Assembly: GCA_024685655.1 (NCBI GenBank)
Contig: JAIKVO010000227.1
Span: forward strand, 1 to 49,448
Direction of reading: 5' to 3'
Length of the DNA: 49,448 nt
DNA from: Treponemataceae bacterium
GTDB lineage: Bacteria; Spirochaetota; Spirochaetia; Treponematales; Treponemataceae
Every line of letters starts with the position of its first letter. Within the stretch, counting starts at the first letter, position 1. Positions 1 through 8,366 of this stretch are shown piece by piece. A program made the translations under genes and the position numbers. The notes under the pieces are model-generated. The model did not search any database and had not been told where the DNA came from. It saw nothing but the letters and a program-made list of their open reading frames with translations.

Positions 1-205
1 CTAACGGCGCGAAGCGACGTATAAGCTGACAAAAAACCTGCTTTTTTGTGGTTTGAAGTATCAAAACTGTACCCCAGGTTAGCGATTGGAGCCGCGCCGT
101 TAGGCGGCCACTGGACTGAGCGAATGTAATGAGCGAGGGAAGCGGCTGGAGCGCGGGTAGCGCGTAACGGCGGAAAGCGCGACCGCCCGACGGGCGGGAA
201 CCGCC
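1..205. repeat. GC-rich, dyad-rich extragenic stretch at window edge
   Basis: No convincing gene is present. An 11-bp perfect inverted repeat (CTAACGGCGCG at 1-11, its complement at 93-103) brackets the first 100 bases. Further on, CCGCCCG-A-CGGGCGG (183-197) lies inside an outer GGCGG/CCGCC pair (169-173 and 201-205). The base composition is richer in GC than the genes nearby and resembles the other extragenic repeat patches in this window. The element is probably cut by the window edge, so its left limit is unknown. It could be a dispersed repeat or the 3' end of an RNA gene; neither can be decided here. Confidence 0.4.
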
Positions 206-256
206 ATATTCCTGTTCTGAAATTCTGCTATGAATTACCATCTACTACGATTTTTA

Positions 257-285
257 TTGACGATGGAGCTTTTTTTTCGTACCTT
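257..285 (+). promoter_or_regulatory. Candidate sigma-70 promoter of groES
   Basis: TTGACG (257-262), a 17-nt spacer, then TACCTT (280-285). The predicted start near 292 gives a leader of about 48 nt carrying a good Shine-Dalgarno (TTGGAGG). The -10 is weak. No CIRCE (HrcA) inverted repeat is visible in front of the gene. Confidence 0.45.
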
Positions 286-339
286 TAATGTGTTCACAAT
301 GAACAATTTCAATTTAATTCAACCTTTTGGAGGAAATAT

Positions 340-606
340 ATGAAGGTTACACCATTGGCAGACAGAGTTCTCGTAAAGATCGAGAAAGCAGAGTCAAAGA
401 CTGCAAGCGGAATCATCATTCCGGACACAGCACAGGAAAAAACACAGATTGCGACCGTTGTTGCAGTCGGTGACGATAAAGAGAAAATCAAAGTAAAGGC
501 TGGCGACCGCGTTATGTACGACAAGTATTCCGGTACAGCAGTAAAGATTGACGGAGAAGAGCACCTCATCCTTAAGGCAGCCGATATTCTTGCCGTAATC
601 GCATAA
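340..606 (+). CDS. groES: Co-chaperonin GroES (Hsp10)
   Basis: Protein of 88 aa that forms the heptameric lid of the GroEL chaperonin in the cytoplasm. The sequence opens with the family hallmark [14 protein letters not shown], contains the mobile-loop segment [16 protein letters not shown] (residues about 18-34), and ends in the conserved stretch [15 protein letters not shown]. Length is close to the usual 90-100 aa. Start ATG is preceded by GGAGGAAATAT, a strong ribosome binding site. groEL does not follow: the next gene is on the other strand and convergent. From memory, groES and groEL are also separate in other treponemes, so this is not a truncated operon. A hairpin terminator follows the stop codon. 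Confidence 0.97.
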   Translation: MKVTPLADRVLVKIEKAESKTASGIIIPDTAQEKTQIATVVAVGDDKEKIKVKAGDRVMYDKYSGTAVKIDGEEHLILKAADILAVIA

Positions 607-616
607 AAAGATTATC

Positions 617-657
617 AAACTGCCGCAAACGAAAAGGTCTTGCTACAGTTTTTCAGT
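617..657 (+). terminator. Bidirectional intrinsic terminator between groES and the TPR lipoprotein
   Basis: AAACTG-cc-GCAA and TTGC-ta-CAGTTT pair around an 11-nt loop and are followed by TTTCAGTTTT. The stem is symmetrical and also preceded by an A-rich stretch, so it may serve both convergent genes. Confidence 0.6.
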
Positions 658-658
658 T

Positions 659-2470
659 TTATTGAAGCGTTTTCAACAAAAGACGTGCCTTGTTGTTGTC
701 CGGGTTAAGCTTGACGCTGTAACCAAGACTAAGCAAGGCATTTTTTTTATCATCATGCACAGCCTGAATATGTCCCATACGATAATGGATTTCAGATGCC
801 AATACAGAATCAGCAGTATGGCCGGCAAGATTTCCATAAAGCTCCAAAGCTTTCTGGTACAATCCCTCGGCGTTGTAGATCGCAGCAAGATTTACAGCAG
901 CAACAATATCATCGATACAGCCACGGTCATAAATATATGTCTCGTACAGTTTCTTAGCTTCATCAACAAGCCCATCGCCAAGGCAGAACCATGCTGCTAT
1001 CATACATTCACGGTCATCGAGCATTGAAGCATTCTCTGCATATGAAGAAGCGCTGATATCATATTTTTCCGACATGTAATTATCAAAAATTCCGCGCGCC
1101 TCATCATTATAATAATTACGGAGCATCCAGCACACAGCAAAATCCGTTAGATATGGATCATGTTTGTTTTCATGACGATACCGCTCCAAAGCATAGAGTA
1201 TATCCTGGCGGCACTCAATTGAACTGGTGTTTCCGCTCAACCACTTTGTCCTAAGATACTCGACATAAAGTTCAGGTCTGTATTCTTTAGAAAGCGAAGT
1301 CTCCATTCGGTAGAGCGCGTCAGAAACCGGGATGGACGGAACTGAATTCTGTCTTTTTTGCTGCAATGTGCTCAGCACGGAATCTGGCTCCGTAATCATA
1401 GAGCCAGATGTTTTAAGCGCGTAGTCAGCATATACGACAAGCCCCTCGTCATAGTCGGGATAAGATGCGCTCATATTCACAAGGATACGGAAAGCACTCT
1501 CCAAATCATCAGAACGAATGGCGTACAAAGCCGCATTGCTATATATCTCTTTTGGAATTGTTTTTTTGGACGAACCGGACGCACCCGCTGCGGAAGAAGT
1601 GGCACTTACCGAGTTTGCCACACCCAAAGAATCATTTATAACCGAAATCCAGTAGTCATCCGCGGATTTATTCTCGCCCGCCATGAGCCACGCATCGGAT
1701 GCGAGCAAAGCCGCATCCTCGATGCTGCCGCACATCTTGCACAAATCAACGCATTCCAGGTAATTGCCTGCGTCATAATTCACAAGCGCCCAAAAATACG
1801 CATACTTCTCGTTCTCAGGCACAACCGGTGTTAAAGCAGCGGCTTTCTTGAAATTACCACGCTGAGCCTCTACAACGGCAGCATCAACGAGCCAGAGCTC
1901 GTTATGCGTGGCTCCAGCTGCCCTCACAAAAAAATCCGTGAAATCTTCTTCTGTAAAAATACTATCAGCGACAGCTCGCCTAAGAATAACCTCTGTATAA
2001 AGCAGAGACCATTTCGTATTGGAAAGCCTGTCTGTATATTTCACAGCTTCAAGAACGTTTCCTTCAGAAAGAAGGATATTAGCATAAACTGCGTTCAATT
2101 CAGGAACTTCAGGCTGTTTTTTCAGGATTTTTTCCACGAATGCTTTGTTTTTCGCATATTGACCGAGTTTAGTATATCTTTTTATGATTGAAAGCTGTTT
2201 TTCCAACCCCATCGCGTTTTCTGCAGCTTTTTCGGTCAGCTTCACAGCGTCTTCAAACTGGTTGCTTTGAATGCATGCATCTATCAGGTTCAACTGTTCC
2301 GAGAATGAAGCATCAGAGTTTTTATTTCCGCAACCAGAAAGACTCAACACCCCGGCAATGCATAAAACTGCAGGAATGAACAATAGAAAGGCAGAAAACG
2401 AAAAAAGCCCGGCAAGCTTTTTTTTGAGAGCCTGACCGGACTGTTTAATTTTCGGGAAGAACAGCACCAT
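659..2470 (-). CDS. TPR-repeat lipoprotein, function unknown
   Basis: Protein of 603 aa. The N-terminus has a lysine-rich segment, a hydrophobic stretch (about residues 20-44) and the lipobox LSGC with Cys47, so a lipid-anchored envelope protein is predicted. The rest is helical with tetratricopeptide-like repeats, clearest in the C-terminus (for example GLYQKALELYGNLAG and ALLSLGYSVKLNPDNNKA) and near residues 55-140. A short Ser/Ala/Gly-rich linker (around residue 295, SVSATSSAAGASGSSKK) splits the two halves. It starts 15 nt after nusB and probably belongs to the same transcript as nusB and the foldase gene. TPR lipoproteins often scaffold envelope protein complexes; no specific role can be assigned. 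Confidence 0.85.
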   Translation of the reverse strand: MVLFFPKIKQSGQALKKKLAGLFSFSAFLLFIPAVLCIAGVLSLSGCGNKNSDASFSEQLNLIDACIQSNQFEDAVKLTEKAAENAMGLEKQLSIIKRYTKLGQYAKNKAFVEKILKKQPEVPELNAVYANILLSEGNVLEAVKYTDRLSNTKWSLLYTEVILRRAVADSIFTEEDFTDFFVRAAGATHNELWLVDAAVVEAQRGNFKKAAALTPVVPENEKYAYFWALVNYDAGNYLECVDLCKMCGSIEDAALLASDAWLMAGENKSADDYWISVINDSLGVANSVSATSSAAGASGSSKKTIPKEIYSNAALYAIRSDDLESAFRILVNMSASYPDYDEGLVVYADYALKTSGSMITEPDSVLSTLQQKRQNSVPSIPVSDALYRMETSLSKEYRPELYVEYLRTKWLSGNTSSIECRQDILYALERYRHENKHDPYLTDFAVCWMLRNYYNDEARGIFDNYMSEKYDISASSYAENASMLDDRECMIAAWFCLGDGLVDEAKKLYETYIYDRGCIDDIVAAVNLAAIYNAEGLYQKALELYGNLAGHTADSVLASEIHYRMGHIQAVHDDKKNALLSLGYSVKLNPDNNKARLLLKTLQ

Positions 2471-2485
2471 ACCTATATCTACACT

Positions 2486-2902
2486 CTAGATTTTCAGCGT
2501 TTTTCTCACGTTATCAAGAACTGCATTTACGAACTTATATGACTCATCGGTTCCGAATTCTTTGGAGATATCAATTGCCTCGTCAATAATAATCGTAGGA
2601 TGTATATCTTTCTGGAACAAGAGCGAATACACGCTTATACGCAAAATAGCCAGATCAACCTTATTAAGCCGCTCGAAATCCCAGTTAATCAGGTGTTTCT
2701 TTATAACTTCATCGATCTCGCCACAGTTCTCTATAGTCCCAGAAATCAAAAGACGAGTAAAAGTATCGCTTTCCTCATCCATGCGTTCTTTTGTTTCCGG
2801 GCTGACCCACTCAAATTTAAGTAAATCTTCAAGCTCCATACCGGAAACATCCCATGAGTACAGAGCCTGAAAAGCAATTATACGACCTTTTCGCCTTGCC
2901 AC
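2486..2902 (-). CDS. nusB: Transcription antitermination factor NusB
   Basis: Protein of 138 aa, the normal NusB length. NusB binds boxA RNA with NusE (ribosomal protein S10) and supports antitermination of rRNA transcription. Family features seen: N-terminal basic MARRKGRIIAFQALYSWDV, the DxAILRISVYSLLF helix (about residues 83-97) and the C-terminal TIIIDEAIDISKEFGTDESYKFVNAVLDNV. The start codon is GTG. It lies 6 nt after the stop codon of the upstream foldase gene, so translation is probably coupled. The TPR lipoprotein follows. Confidence 0.95.
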   Translation of the reverse strand: MARRKGRIIAFQALYSWDVSGMELEDLLKFEWVSPETKERMDEESDTFTRLLISGTIENCGEIDEVIKKHLINWDFERLNKVDLAILRISVYSLLFQKDIHPTIIIDEAIDISKEFGTDESYKFVNAVLDNVRKTLKI

Positions 2903-2908
2903 TTACTG

Positions 2909-3997
2909 TTACCAACCTTCAAGAAGAGTATCAAGAGCTGAACCAGTCTTCATCATCTGATAGTTGGTAGAAGTACGAAGCTCATCGCAAATTTCCTGAG
3001 TAGCCTGATTGAAATACTCAGACATCTTCTGCTGAGAAACATAGTTGCGAATGTATTCGTATACGGTTGTCGTCGATTCCGGCTGAACGATGTCGCTGAG
3101 CTCAAGAAGCTTCGCTGGATACAAAGCACGGATTATATTGAACTGATAATCAGTAGAAGTGTCTTTTATTTCGTCAACGTTTCCAACAGAGCGTGTGAAA
3201 AATTTCAACAAATCCTGATATGTAATACCGAGCTGCGTCGCAGCCTGGGAGTTCTTGCTAATAAACATATCACCGGCCTGGAATCCTGATTTTGGATCTG
3301 TCATCTTTATCTTAAGCTCATCCAAGGTGACTTTTTTTGCTATTACATCATTATAAAGGCTCTCAGCAAGCTTTTTTGCCGCACTAGCATCGCTTCCTTT
3401 CGGAACAATCACGAAAAAAGCCTTCATTATATCGTTCTGATAGAAACTCTGTTTGTTCATCTCGTAATATGCGCGGATTTCCTCGTCCGTGGCGGAAACA
3501 GCCGCAAATTCGTTCTGTTTTACGGTCATTATGTACTGCTGCGCCATATACTGATTTTTAAGGAAAACTTTGTAATCTTCGACAGACATTCCAAGCTGAG
3601 CCTGGAAAAAGTCATCAAGACTCATATTGTACTGCTGCTTGACGAGCTGGGTGAAATCGGCTTCTGTAACAGTCTGCCCCACCTGACTAGAAAGCGTCTG
3701 GATATAAAGCTCATAAGCTTGAGTATCGGTAATACCCATACCCATTTTTGCCGCTGCCTGCAGAATAAGTTTCTCGTTGATAAGTGAGTCAAGAATCTCT
3801 TTTTTCTGCTCAATGGTGAAAGAAGACATGCTTGTCTGTTTCTTGTAAACTTCACAACGGTCTTTAAGCTGCTTTAGCGTAATTGTCTCCGCCTTATTAA
3901 GCTTGACCGTCGCAAGTGGCTGAAGGTTTGTCTGCGCAAAAAGTGCTGCCGTCGAAACAAAAATCGCGGCAAATACAGTAATAATGCGTTTGTTCAT
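2909..3997 (-). CDS. SurA/PpiC-like periplasmic peptidyl-prolyl isomerase or foldase
   Basis: Protein of 362 aa with a cleavable-type signal peptide (MNKRIITVFAAIFVSTAALFAQ). Residues about 35-175 look like the SurA N-terminal chaperone domain (IEQKKEILDSLINEKLILQAAAKMGM; Q/N-rich helices), and residues about 185-290 like a parvulin-type domain (ATDEEIRAYYEMNKQSF, then AGDMFISKNS). The parvulin part is divergent, so chaperone activity without isomerase activity is possible. Likely role: folding of outer-membrane or periplasmic proteins. Start ATG has the Shine-Dalgarno AAGGAAG six bases upstream. It is first in a run with nusB and the TPR lipoprotein. There is no lipobox. Confidence 0.75.
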   Translation of the reverse strand: MNKRIITVFAAIFVSTAALFAQTNLQPLATVKLNKAETITLKQLKDRCEVYKKQTSMSSFTIEQKKEILDSLINEKLILQAAAKMGMGITDTQAYELYIQTLSSQVGQTVTEADFTQLVKQQYNMSLDDFFQAQLGMSVEDYKVFLKNQYMAQQYIMTVKQNEFAAVSATDEEIRAYYEMNKQSFYQNDIMKAFFVIVPKGSDASAAKKLAESLYNDVIAKKVTLDELKIKMTDPKSGFQAGDMFISKNSQAATQLGITYQDLLKFFTRSVGNVDEIKDTSTDYQFNIIRALYPAKLLELSDIVQPESTTTVYEYIRNYVSQQKMSEYFNQATQEICDELRTSTNYQMMKTGSALDTLLEGW

Positions 3998-4088
3998 ACT
4001 ATCTTCCTTAAACTAACAGGATAAGGTGATTCACGAAAAAATCATACTTTGTAAACCACCTGTTTTTTCTTTATAATGTCCGGCAGAA

Positions 4089-4165
4089 GCAGACGCTTAC
4101 TAACTGCCTGTAACACTTTGTAAACATATTAATCGGCAAAATGTTACAGACACAAAAGCATCTGC
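4089..4165 (-). ncRNA. Candidate structured RNA element between alaS and the foldase gene
   Basis: Read on the minus strand, an outer stem GCAGATGCTT/AAGCGTCTGC encloses an inner stem CTGTAACATTTTG/CAAAGTGTTACAG with a 16-nt loop. The one imperfect pair in each stem is a G-U wobble on the minus strand but an A-C mismatch on the plus strand, so the fold is specific for minus-strand RNA, the strand of both flanking genes. No U-tract follows, so it is not a standard terminator. It may be a 5' leader element of the foldase gene or a structured 3' UTR of alaS. The rest of the gap (3998-4088 and 4166-4328) shows no gene; 4190-4328 is a GC-richer extragenic stretch. Confidence 0.5.
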
Positions 4166-4328
4166 ACCGTCTTTTTTGCAATTTTTTCCGAGAGTCTGAA
4201 ACTCACGAAAGCTAAGCGAAACTCGCGGAGCGCATAGTTCGCAAGGGGCAAAACTATCTGGCGATCCTAGCCAAACCCCGCCCCAAAGCGCACGCCACAA
4301 AACTCACGCTCGCTAAACTCAAGAAGCC

Positions 4329-6125
4329 CTACTCGATTACAGCCCTGATTCTGCGGACACCCGCTGATGACGACTGCTCTTTCGTAATCTTGAAGTGACC
4401 GATAAGCCCAGTGTGCTCAACGTGCGGACCACCGCAAACTTCCTTGCTGAACCAGTTGTCTTTAGGACCAATCGTGTAAACCTTGACATCCTCGCCGTAC
4501 TTGTTCGCGAACAAAGCACGCGCGCCTTCTGCCTTGGCTTTCTCCAGGCTCATAATTTCCATTGTGACCGGCAGGTCTTTCTGAATCTGCTCGTTTACTA
4601 TATCTTCGGCTTTTTTCACTTCTTCTGGAGTCATAGGACGCTCAAAAGTGAAGTCAAAGCGCATACGCTCGTTGTTGATGTTAGAACCTTTCTGCGCAAC
4701 CTGATCGCCAAGAATATTGACAAGAGCCTGCTGCAAAAGATGCGTCGCCGTGTGGTACTTCGTCGTAATCTCTGACTGCTCGGCAAGACCGCCCTTGGCT
4801 TTTCCTGCATCGAGCGACTTTGACGCTTCCTGATGCTTCTTCTCGGCTTCCTTAAAGCCCTCAACATCAACAGTAAAGCCGTTCTCCGCACCAAGCTCCT
4901 GTGTAAGCTCAAGCGGGAAACCGAATGTGTCGTACAGGCGGAAAGCAACCTTGCCGCTTATCTCTTTTTTCGGGTTCTTCATAAGGTTCGGAAGAAGTTT
5001 CTGGAACTCAGCCTCGCCTTTTTTCAGCGTGTCGCGGAAGCGGTCTTCCTCTGCCGTAAGTTCTTTCTTAACTTTATCGGCATTCTGATCAAGCTCAGGA
5101 TAAGCATTCTTAAAGTTCGCGATAACCGTCTCCGCAATATCAGCAAGGAACGCTTTGTCAATGCCGAGCTTCATTCCGTGGCGCACAGCCCTGCGGATAA
5201 GGCGGCGCAAAACGTAGCCCGCTCCGAGGTTCGACGGAGAAACGCCCCTCTGGTCGCCCAGAATGAACGTGCTCGCGCGAGAATGGTCAGCAATAATGCG
5301 GACGGAAACGTCTTTTTCCGCGTCGCTGCCATATTTGTAGCCCGAAAGCTCCTCAATCTTTGCGATAATCGGCTGGAAAACTTCCGTAAGATAAACGGAG
5401 TTCTTGCCCTGAAGAATACAGTTCGTGCGTTCCAAGCCCATACCTGTATCTACGTTCTGTTTTGGCAGCGGCACGAGCGTCTTCTCGTCGATGCGGTTGT
5501 ACTGCATGAAAACGTTGTTCCAAATTTCCATCCAGTTCGCGCTGTCAGTCCCCTTATTGGAACCTTCCGGCGGCAGTCCCTCGCCTACCCAGTAGAAAAT
5601 TTCGGTGTCAGGACCGCACGGACCTGTCGGACCAGCCGCCCACCAGTTGTCGCTTGCAGGAAGATACGCAATCTTGTCGGCAGGCATACCGTTGTCTTTC
5701 CAGTAACCGGCCGCCTCCTCGTCGCGGGGAGCATTCTCGTCGCCAGCAAAAACCGTGACGCTTATTTTGCACGGATCAAGCGCGAGCCAGTCCTTGCTTG
5801 TAAGGAACTCGTAGCTGAATGCGATAGATTCTTTCTTGAAGTAGTCGCCGAGCGACCAGTTGCCGAGCATCTCGAAACATGTAAGGTGGCTCGGGTCGCC
5901 AACCTCGTCGATGTCGCCGGTGCGGATACATTTCTGGTAGTCCGTAAGGCGTGTTCCGGCAGGGTGCTTTTCGCCCAAAAGATACGGAACGAGCGGGTGC
6001 ATACCGGCTGTCGTAAAAAGAACGGATGGGTCATTCTCAGGAATCAGTGATTGACCTGAAATCTCAGCATGATTTTTCGATTTGAAGAACTCTATGTACT
6101 TAGAGCGTAATTCGTTAGCAGTCAT
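4329..6125 (-). CDS. alaS: Alanine--tRNA ligase, short form
   Basis: Charges tRNA-Ala with alanine and edits mischarged Ser/Gly. The 598-aa protein opens with the catalytic domain (SVLFTTAGMHPLVPYLLGEKHP, TRLTDYQKCIRTGDIDEVGD, CFEMLGNWSLGDYF). Class II motifs continue through GRRLIRRAVRHG-like text (residues about 310-320). It ends just after the editing-domain metal site (HTATHLLQQAL near residue 470 and EVCGGPHVEHTG near 565). The C-terminal oligomerisation domain of the roughly 870-aa bacterial type is missing. This is the normal short form in spirochaetes as I recall it, not a truncation. The start codon has no Shine-Dalgarno, but a good promoter ends 8 nt before it, so the mRNA is probably nearly leaderless. 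Confidence 0.95.
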   Translation of the reverse strand: MTANELRSKYIEFFKSKNHAEISGQSLIPENDPSVLFTTAGMHPLVPYLLGEKHPAGTRLTDYQKCIRTGDIDEVGDPSHLTCFEMLGNWSLGDYFKKESIAFSYEFLTSKDWLALDPCKISVTVFAGDENAPRDEEAAGYWKDNGMPADKIAYLPASDNWWAAGPTGPCGPDTEIFYWVGEGLPPEGSNKGTDSANWMEIWNNVFMQYNRIDEKTLVPLPKQNVDTGMGLERTNCILQGKNSVYLTEVFQPIIAKIEELSGYKYGSDAEKDVSVRIIADHSRASTFILGDQRGVSPSNLGAGYVLRRLIRRAVRHGMKLGIDKAFLADIAETVIANFKNAYPELDQNADKVKKELTAEEDRFRDTLKKGEAEFQKLLPNLMKNPKKEISGKVAFRLYDTFGFPLELTQELGAENGFTVDVEGFKEAEKKHQEASKSLDAGKAKGGLAEQSEITTKYHTATHLLQQALVNILGDQVAQKGSNINNERMRFDFTFERPMTPEEVKKAEDIVNEQIQKDLPVTMEIMSLEKAKAEGARALFANKYGEDVKVYTIGPKDNWFSKEVCGGPHVEHTGLIGHFKITKEQSSSAGVRRIRAVIE

Positions 6126-6133
6126 AATCAGCT

Positions 6134-6162
6134 ATTTTAGATACCGACGGCAGTTAAGTCAA
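6134..6162 (-). promoter_or_regulatory. Sigma-70 promoter of alaS, nearly leaderless
   Basis: On the minus strand: TTGACT, 17-nt spacer, TAAAAT, then 8 nt to the ATG at 6125. Both hexamers match consensus at 5 of 6 positions. The expected transcription start lies 0-2 nt before the start codon. Confidence 0.7.
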
Positions 6163-6179
6163 TAGTACGGCATAAGGAT

Positions 6180-6232
6180 AGGGGAAAGCATTCCCCTCGG
6201 CGGCACACGGTTGCCGCCTACCCCTTCCAGCG
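6180..6232. repeat. GC-rich double-hairpin extragenic element
   Basis: AGGGGAA-agca-TTCCCCT (6180-6197) is followed at once by GGCGGC/GCCGCC (6199-6218) and a CCCC/GGGG pair. The first hairpin and the following CTCGG resemble the GGGGGA/TCCCCC hairpins found at 26507 and 48466. It lies downstream of the small membrane protein gene and upstream of the alaS promoter. Possibly a dispersed repeat. Confidence 0.4.
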
Positions 6233-6275
6233 GGGCAAACTAATCCAGTTTAACCCCCGCAACGCCCCCAGCTTC

Positions 6276-6302
6276 ACAAAAGAGCCGTTTCCGCTCACGG
6301 CT
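6276..6302 (-). terminator. Intrinsic terminator of the small membrane protein gene
   Basis: Minus strand AGCCGT-gagcggaa-ACGGCT followed by CTTTTG. The hairpin includes the stop codon of the gene at 6295. Confidence 0.6.
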
Positions 6303-6708
6303 TCACGGTGTTTCTTGCCTTGTTTTTCAGCTCTTCAAGCAAAGCTTCCCTGTATTTTTTTGGCACATAAACTTCGACAACAGAACCATTATCAAGGCTT
6401 ATAAAAATCATGTTCTTTTTTATTGTCGCGTTTGATATTTTGGAAAACTCAATCAAATCAGGGTCATACAAACCTTGCTTCGCACCTGCCGCTATAATCA
6501 GACCGCCAGGTGCCTCTTTTACATAAAACGCCGGAGTTCTGAAATAACCAAAAATGAACACCAGAACAGAAACGAGCAACAAGCAAAACGGCATTAAATT
6601 CTGCGGAAATGGCTCATTTCTCGACATAACAAACTGCCCTATAGTCACAACAAAATGCCCGCACGATATCCCTATCGCACCTAGTAATTTACTTCGTTTG
6701 ATTGTCAT
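6295..6708 (-). CDS. Small membrane protein with a cytoplasmic PH-like tail, unknown function
   Basis: Protein of 137 aa from the second Met of the ORF. The AGGAG ribosome site sits 7 nt before this ATG but only 1 nt before the first one, so the ORF-track start (6714) is probably too early. Two hydrophobic segments (about residues 10-28 and 40-57) form a hairpin in the membrane. The remaining 75 residues are soluble: strand-rich text (KNMIFISLDNGSVVEVYVP) then a charged helix (KKYREALLEELKNKA). This resembles the layout of small bacterial PH-domain membrane proteins. No function is recognised. It is transcribed alone and ends in its own terminator. Confidence 0.65.
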   Translation of the reverse strand: MTIKRSKLLGAIGISCGHFVVTIGQFVMSRNEPFPQNLMPFCLLLVSVLVFIFGYFRTPAFYVKEAPGGLIIAAGAKQGLYDPDLIEFSKISNATIKKNMIFISLDNGSVVEVYVPKKYREALLEELKNKARNTVKP

Positions 6709-6889
6709 GTGCATGCTCCTACTTTTTTGATACTTTTAGTATAAAGCATATCACCTAAAAAGCAAGTGGCTTTGGTAATGCCGCAAATTTTTAGTATCGG
6801 TGGTTATACAAATCAGGGCTTCTTTTATCTGTGATGAGTGGCAAAAACATTTCGAAGAGATTTCTTTTTACTGCTAGTTTTACCTGCAA

Positions 6890-6951
6890 ACAAAAAAAAA
6901 TGTCCAAACTCTAACAGAGCTAAAAAATACTCTCAGAGGCTGGACATTTTT
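6890..6951 (-). terminator. Long-stem intrinsic terminator of the lipoprotein gene at 6989
   Basis: Minus strand: AAAAATGTCCA ... TGGACATTTTTTTTTT, with inner CTCTGAGAG pairing with CTCTGTTAGAG across a short A/T loop. The U-tract is ten long. Region 6709-6889 holds no gene. Confidence 0.75.
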
Positions 6952-6988
6952 GTAACTATAGGTGATGTATTTTTCTTACCAAAAATAC

Positions 6989-7894
6989 TTATTCATTTAT
7001 TACAATAACAGATATACCACCTATATCGCTTCTTCGCACATCCTTTATTGTACCATTTACTTCATAAACAGAACCAGATGTACCACCTGTCATTATTCCG
7101 TCAATAGTCTCTGCCGGTGTCAATGAGATAACATCATCATTGTTCGTATAGACAAATACACTTGAATATGTCGGAATCTTTATACCAATATTATCTTTTT
7201 TGTATCCACTCAAAGTTTTTCCATTAACCGAATAGGAAAATTCTTCATGTTTGGTATCTTCATCAACAGATGTTACATTTAGTTGTAAGCATATTCTTCT
7301 TCCTATAATTTCATAATCACTAATGAATTTCTTGAAAACTAATGCAGAATTGTTTGCTATACAATTCAATATAATAGGTGATGTTACCGCTTTATTAAGA
7401 TTCTGTGTATACTCATCATCTGACCAATTTGCAATTCTTAATAGAATTTCTGCCTTCATTTGCTTTGCATATTCAACAGCGACTTTTTCCGAAGTTTCAT
7501 ATGAAGATCCTGACTTAACTTTTTTCAAATCCTTATCACAAGCATATGATGACATATCCGTCAAATCAATCTTAAAATCATCACCTTGTTTTGTTACCGT
7601 ACATGTGAAATCATATCTCGTCAAACCTACTATATTTCCTACAACGAAACTTGCAGTAAACACGTATTTCTCATTCGTAACATCAATCGACACAAAGTAT
7701 GGATCATATATAGTCCAAGAATCTGATTTCTCTGTCGCAAAATTGTAAACACCAGATATCAGTTTTCTATCTCCCAACGAAAGGGCAGACACATCTACTG
7801 AATCAGCAGACGATGAGGCTCCTCCTGTCGATAAGCACGAAGTAAAAACAGACAGTAAGCATACTATCAATCCAACAGTTAAAAATCTTTTCAT
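6989..7894 (-). CDS. Lipoprotein of unknown function
   Basis: Protein of 301 aa. Signal MKRFLTVGLIVCLLSVFTSC carries a lipobox ending at Cys20, followed by a Gly/Ser linker, so it is predicted to be lipid-anchored. The mature part is rich in beta-strand and Asp/Lys residues with no family signature I recognise; it contains two YD/YA-type strand clusters and a C-terminus reading GGISVIVIN. Start ATG has the strong site GGAGGA five bases upstream. Codon use is AT-rich compared with the housekeeping genes nearby, as is the whole 6.7-9.8 kb patch. It is a single gene between a terminator and a divergent regulator gene. Confidence 0.75.
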   Translation of the reverse strand: MKRFLTVGLIVCLLSVFTSCLSTGGASSSADSVDVSALSLGDRKLISGVYNFATEKSDSWTIYDPYFVSIDVTNEKYVFTASFVVGNIVGLTRYDFTCTVTKQGDDFKIDLTDMSSYACDKDLKKVKSGSSYETSEKVAVEYAKQMKAEILLRIANWSDDEYTQNLNKAVTSPIILNCIANNSALVFKKFISDYEIIGRRICLQLNVTSVDEDTKHEEFSYSVNGKTLSGYKKDNIGIKIPTYSSVFVYTNNDDVISLTPAETIDGIMTGGTSGSVYEVNGTIKDVRRSDIGGISVIVINE

Positions 7895-8000
7895 ACAAGT
7901 CCTCCAAAATTATTTACTAGAAATAAACTTTTCAAGAAATAGTATAAAACAGATATTTATTTTTGTATAGATTGTATATACTTTTTTATGCTTTATATAT

Positions 8001-8027
8001 TTCACATCTATGTAATCTTAATATAAT
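8001..8027 (+). promoter_or_regulatory. Candidate promoter of the XRE-type regulator
   Basis: TTCACA (8001-8006), 15-nt spacer, consensus TATAAT (8022-8027). ATG follows 18 nt later without a clear Shine-Dalgarno. The -35 is weak and the spacer short. Confidence 0.4.
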
Positions 8028-8045
8028 TTCCTTGAAAATAATATA

Positions 8046-8366
8046 ATGCAGGATTTTGAGATACGGATGCGTGTTGCAGAAAACATCCGCACGCTTCGCA
8101 AACAAAAAAAATATACTCAATTTCAATTGGCAGAAAAATCAAATCTGTCTGAAGCTACTATAAAAAGCATTGAATTAGCACATTCTTATCCAGAAGAAAA
8201 AACTCTCTCGCAAATTACTGAGGCTTTAGAAATTGATGTTGTGAAACTTTTTATGCCAGTTGGTGAGTCATTCAGAAAAAACAAAGAAATCGCAGCTCGA
8301 CTAAAATCTGCGATTGCAAGCGATGTACGGGACTATGTGAATGAAGTTTTGCGGGAGTTTGACTAG
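8046..8366 (+). CDS. XRE-family helix-turn-helix transcriptional regulator
   Basis: Protein of 106 aa. Residues 7-70 form a Cro/C1-type HTH: VAENIRTLRKQKKYTQFQLAEKSNLSEATIKSIELAHSYPEEKTLSQITEALEIDVVKLF, with the recognition helix at SEATIKSIE. The C-terminal 35 residues form a charged helix, possibly for dimerisation. It is convergent with the frameshifted PIN toxin gene (4-nt overlap of the stop codons), so it is not the antitoxin of that pair by position. Its targets are unknown; an autoregulated accessory regulator is the simplest view. Confidence 0.85.
   Translation: MQDFEIRMRVAENIRTLRKQKKYTQFQLAEKSNLSEATIKSIELAHSYPEEKTLSQITEALEIDVVKLFMPVGESFRKNKEIAARLKSAIASDVRDYVNEVLREFD

Noticed and set aside
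300-340. CIRCE element before groES
   Set aside because: The TTAGCACTC-n9-GAGTGCTAA dyad is absent.
4100-4300. 66-aa minus-strand ORF between foldase gene and alaS
   Set aside because: It runs through the structured RNA and the GC-rich extragenic stretch, has Cys/Trp-rich nonsense-like composition and no ribosome site.
4833-6050. 405-aa plus-strand ORF antisense to alaS
   Set aside because: Shadow of the alaS codon pattern; alaS is fully recognisable on the other strand.
6890-6951. Integron attC site near the toxin-antitoxin patch
   Set aside because: The imperfect hairpin ends in a ten-base U-tract right after a gene, so a terminator explains it; no attC core sites or integrase are seen.
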